A DNA stretch of 64,000 bases. It comes from Staphylococcus cornubiensis (GTDB lineage: Bacteria; Bacillota; Bacilli; Staphylococcales; Staphylococcaceae). Every line of letters starts with the position of its first letter. Position 1 is the first letter of the stretch. Under the pieces are notes generated by a model that searched no databases, was not told where the DNA came from, and worked only from the letters and a program-made list of their open reading frames with translations. Shown here piece by piece: positions 63,508 through 64,000 of this stretch. The position numbers and the translations under genes are program-made. The DNA is taken from positions 124,001 to 188,000 of the forward strand of contig NZ_FXUZ01000004.1 in the NCBI RefSeq assembly GCF_900183575.1. Direction: 5' to 3'.

Positions 63508-64000
63508 ATGAAGCTGTTTATTACGAGTACGAATACAGATGTAGGTAAAACATACGTGACGACTCATTTGTATCATTATTTGACACGCCAAGGGTCGAAG
63601 GTACATATTATCAAACCATTTCAAACTGAAGTGTTACCTGATGGCAAGTATCCAGATTTGGAAAGTTATCAAAAAATGTGTGGTCTGCCGTACGCGGATA
63701 CGTCTTTTTATACGTTTGCAGCACCAGTTTCACCACATTTGGCTTTTAAACTAGAACCACATCAACAATTAGATCGTATGGCAATTAAGACGTGGGTTGA
63801 GGATTGGCATGCGCAATGCGATGTGTTGCTCATAGAGGGCGCGGGAGGCATAGCAGTACCAATTTATGAAGATGAGGATACCTTTTACATGACAGCAGAT
63901 TTAATTCGTGACGTAGCGGATGCTGTAATTAGCGTTATACCTTCTCAATTGGGAGCAATCAGTGATGCACTTGTTCACCATCATTATTTGACGACGATGC
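63508..64000 (+). CDS. bioD: Dethiobiotin synthetase BioD (5' part, runs off the window)
   Basis: The first 164 codons are present. The P-loop FITSTNTDVGKTYVT (residues 4-18) is the BioD signature, followed by KPFQTEVLPDG and LLIEGAGGIAVPIYED with the conserved Glu and glycines. BioD closes the ureido ring of dethiobiotin from diaminopelargonate, CO2 and ATP. GAGGTGA precedes ATG 63508. It is the first gene of a biotin operon under the BirA operator; bioA and bioB are expected beyond the window. Confidence 0.92.
   Translation, partial: MKLFITSTNTDVGKTYVTTHLYHYLTRQGSKVHIIKPFQTEVLPDGKYPDLESYQKMCGLPYADTSFYTFAAPVSPHLAFKLEPHQQLDRMAIKTWVEDWHAQCDVLLIEGAGGIAVPIYEDEDTFYMTADLIRDVADAVISVIPSQLGAISDALVHHHYLTTM

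Noticed and set aside
1..64000. CRISPR arrays, rRNA, tRNA or prophage modules
   Set aside because: No regularly spaced direct repeats, no rRNA or tRNA-like sequence and no phage structural genes were seen on reading through the window.

Overview
This window is chromosomal DNA from a low-GC Firmicute. The gene set points to Staphylococcus: a GlcB-type glucose permease, a FemA/B-type aminoacyltransferase, msmX/malEFG, lctP, a BirA-controlled bioD and a YSIRK/LPXTG surface protein. The surface endo-alpha-N-acetylgalactosaminidase with its GalNAc operon suggests the S. intermedius/pseudintermedius group of animal-associated species; that last step is inference. No rRNA, tRNA, CRISPR array or intact prophage was seen.

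Layout. 1-8 kb: a small membrane protein, a parS-like 16-mer, a large SF1 helicase with a coiled-coil insert, a methyltransferase, a DUF418 protein, an arylamine N-acetyltransferase and an esterase. 8-11.4 kb: a TetR/hydrolase pair with a palindromic operator opposite a DUF2316 gene, then a FemA/B-like gene. 11.6-23.6 kb: a maltose/glycoside locus. malR, two Gfo/Idh dehydrogenases, a TIM-barrel isomerase and an alpha-glucosidase lie on the + strand; msmX-malEFG lie on the - strand. Both blocks have near-identical MalR-type operators. 23.9-28.5 kb: a KhtTU-type K+/H+ antiporter, an Fe-S protein plus ring-cleaving dioxygenase behind a QsrR-type operator, and an MFS exporter.

28.7-44.2 kb is the metabolic centrepiece. 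A secreted, wall-anchored GH101 enzyme is divergent from a ten-gene operon: GntR regulator, AgaS, LacC-like kinase, LacD, GH35 beta-galactosidase, mannose-family PTS IIB/IIC/IID/IIA and NagA. Together they form a near-complete route from mucin core-1 O-glycans to triose phosphates. Two copies of one operator lie in the divergent promoter region. Next to GH101 is a small-peptide locus with a shared bidirectional terminator.

44.2-46.5 kb looks like a scar of mobile DNA: a frameshifted rolling-circle plasmid rep remnant, a secreted protein with a small downstream partner (toxin/immunity-like), and an IS200-type element whose transposase carries an in-frame stop. 46.5-53 kb: an ABC-2 exporter with its TetR regulator, a thioredoxin-like membrane protein, YceI, and glcB with promoter, cre and antiterminator-like leader. 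52.8-53.6 kb holds a cluster of long palindromic intergenic repeats related to copies at 17.6, 18.8 and 23.7 kb. 53.7-64 kb: an LDH-family dehydrogenase behind a consensus Rex box with an unusual specificity residue, a YjiH-type carrier, an IclR regulator, an XRE/DUF3169 pair, a zinc alcohol dehydrogenase, an XRE-ImmA/IrrE protein, lactate permease and the start of bioD behind a BirA operator.

Starts were chosen by Shine-Dalgarno position; several genes begin at TTG or GTG.
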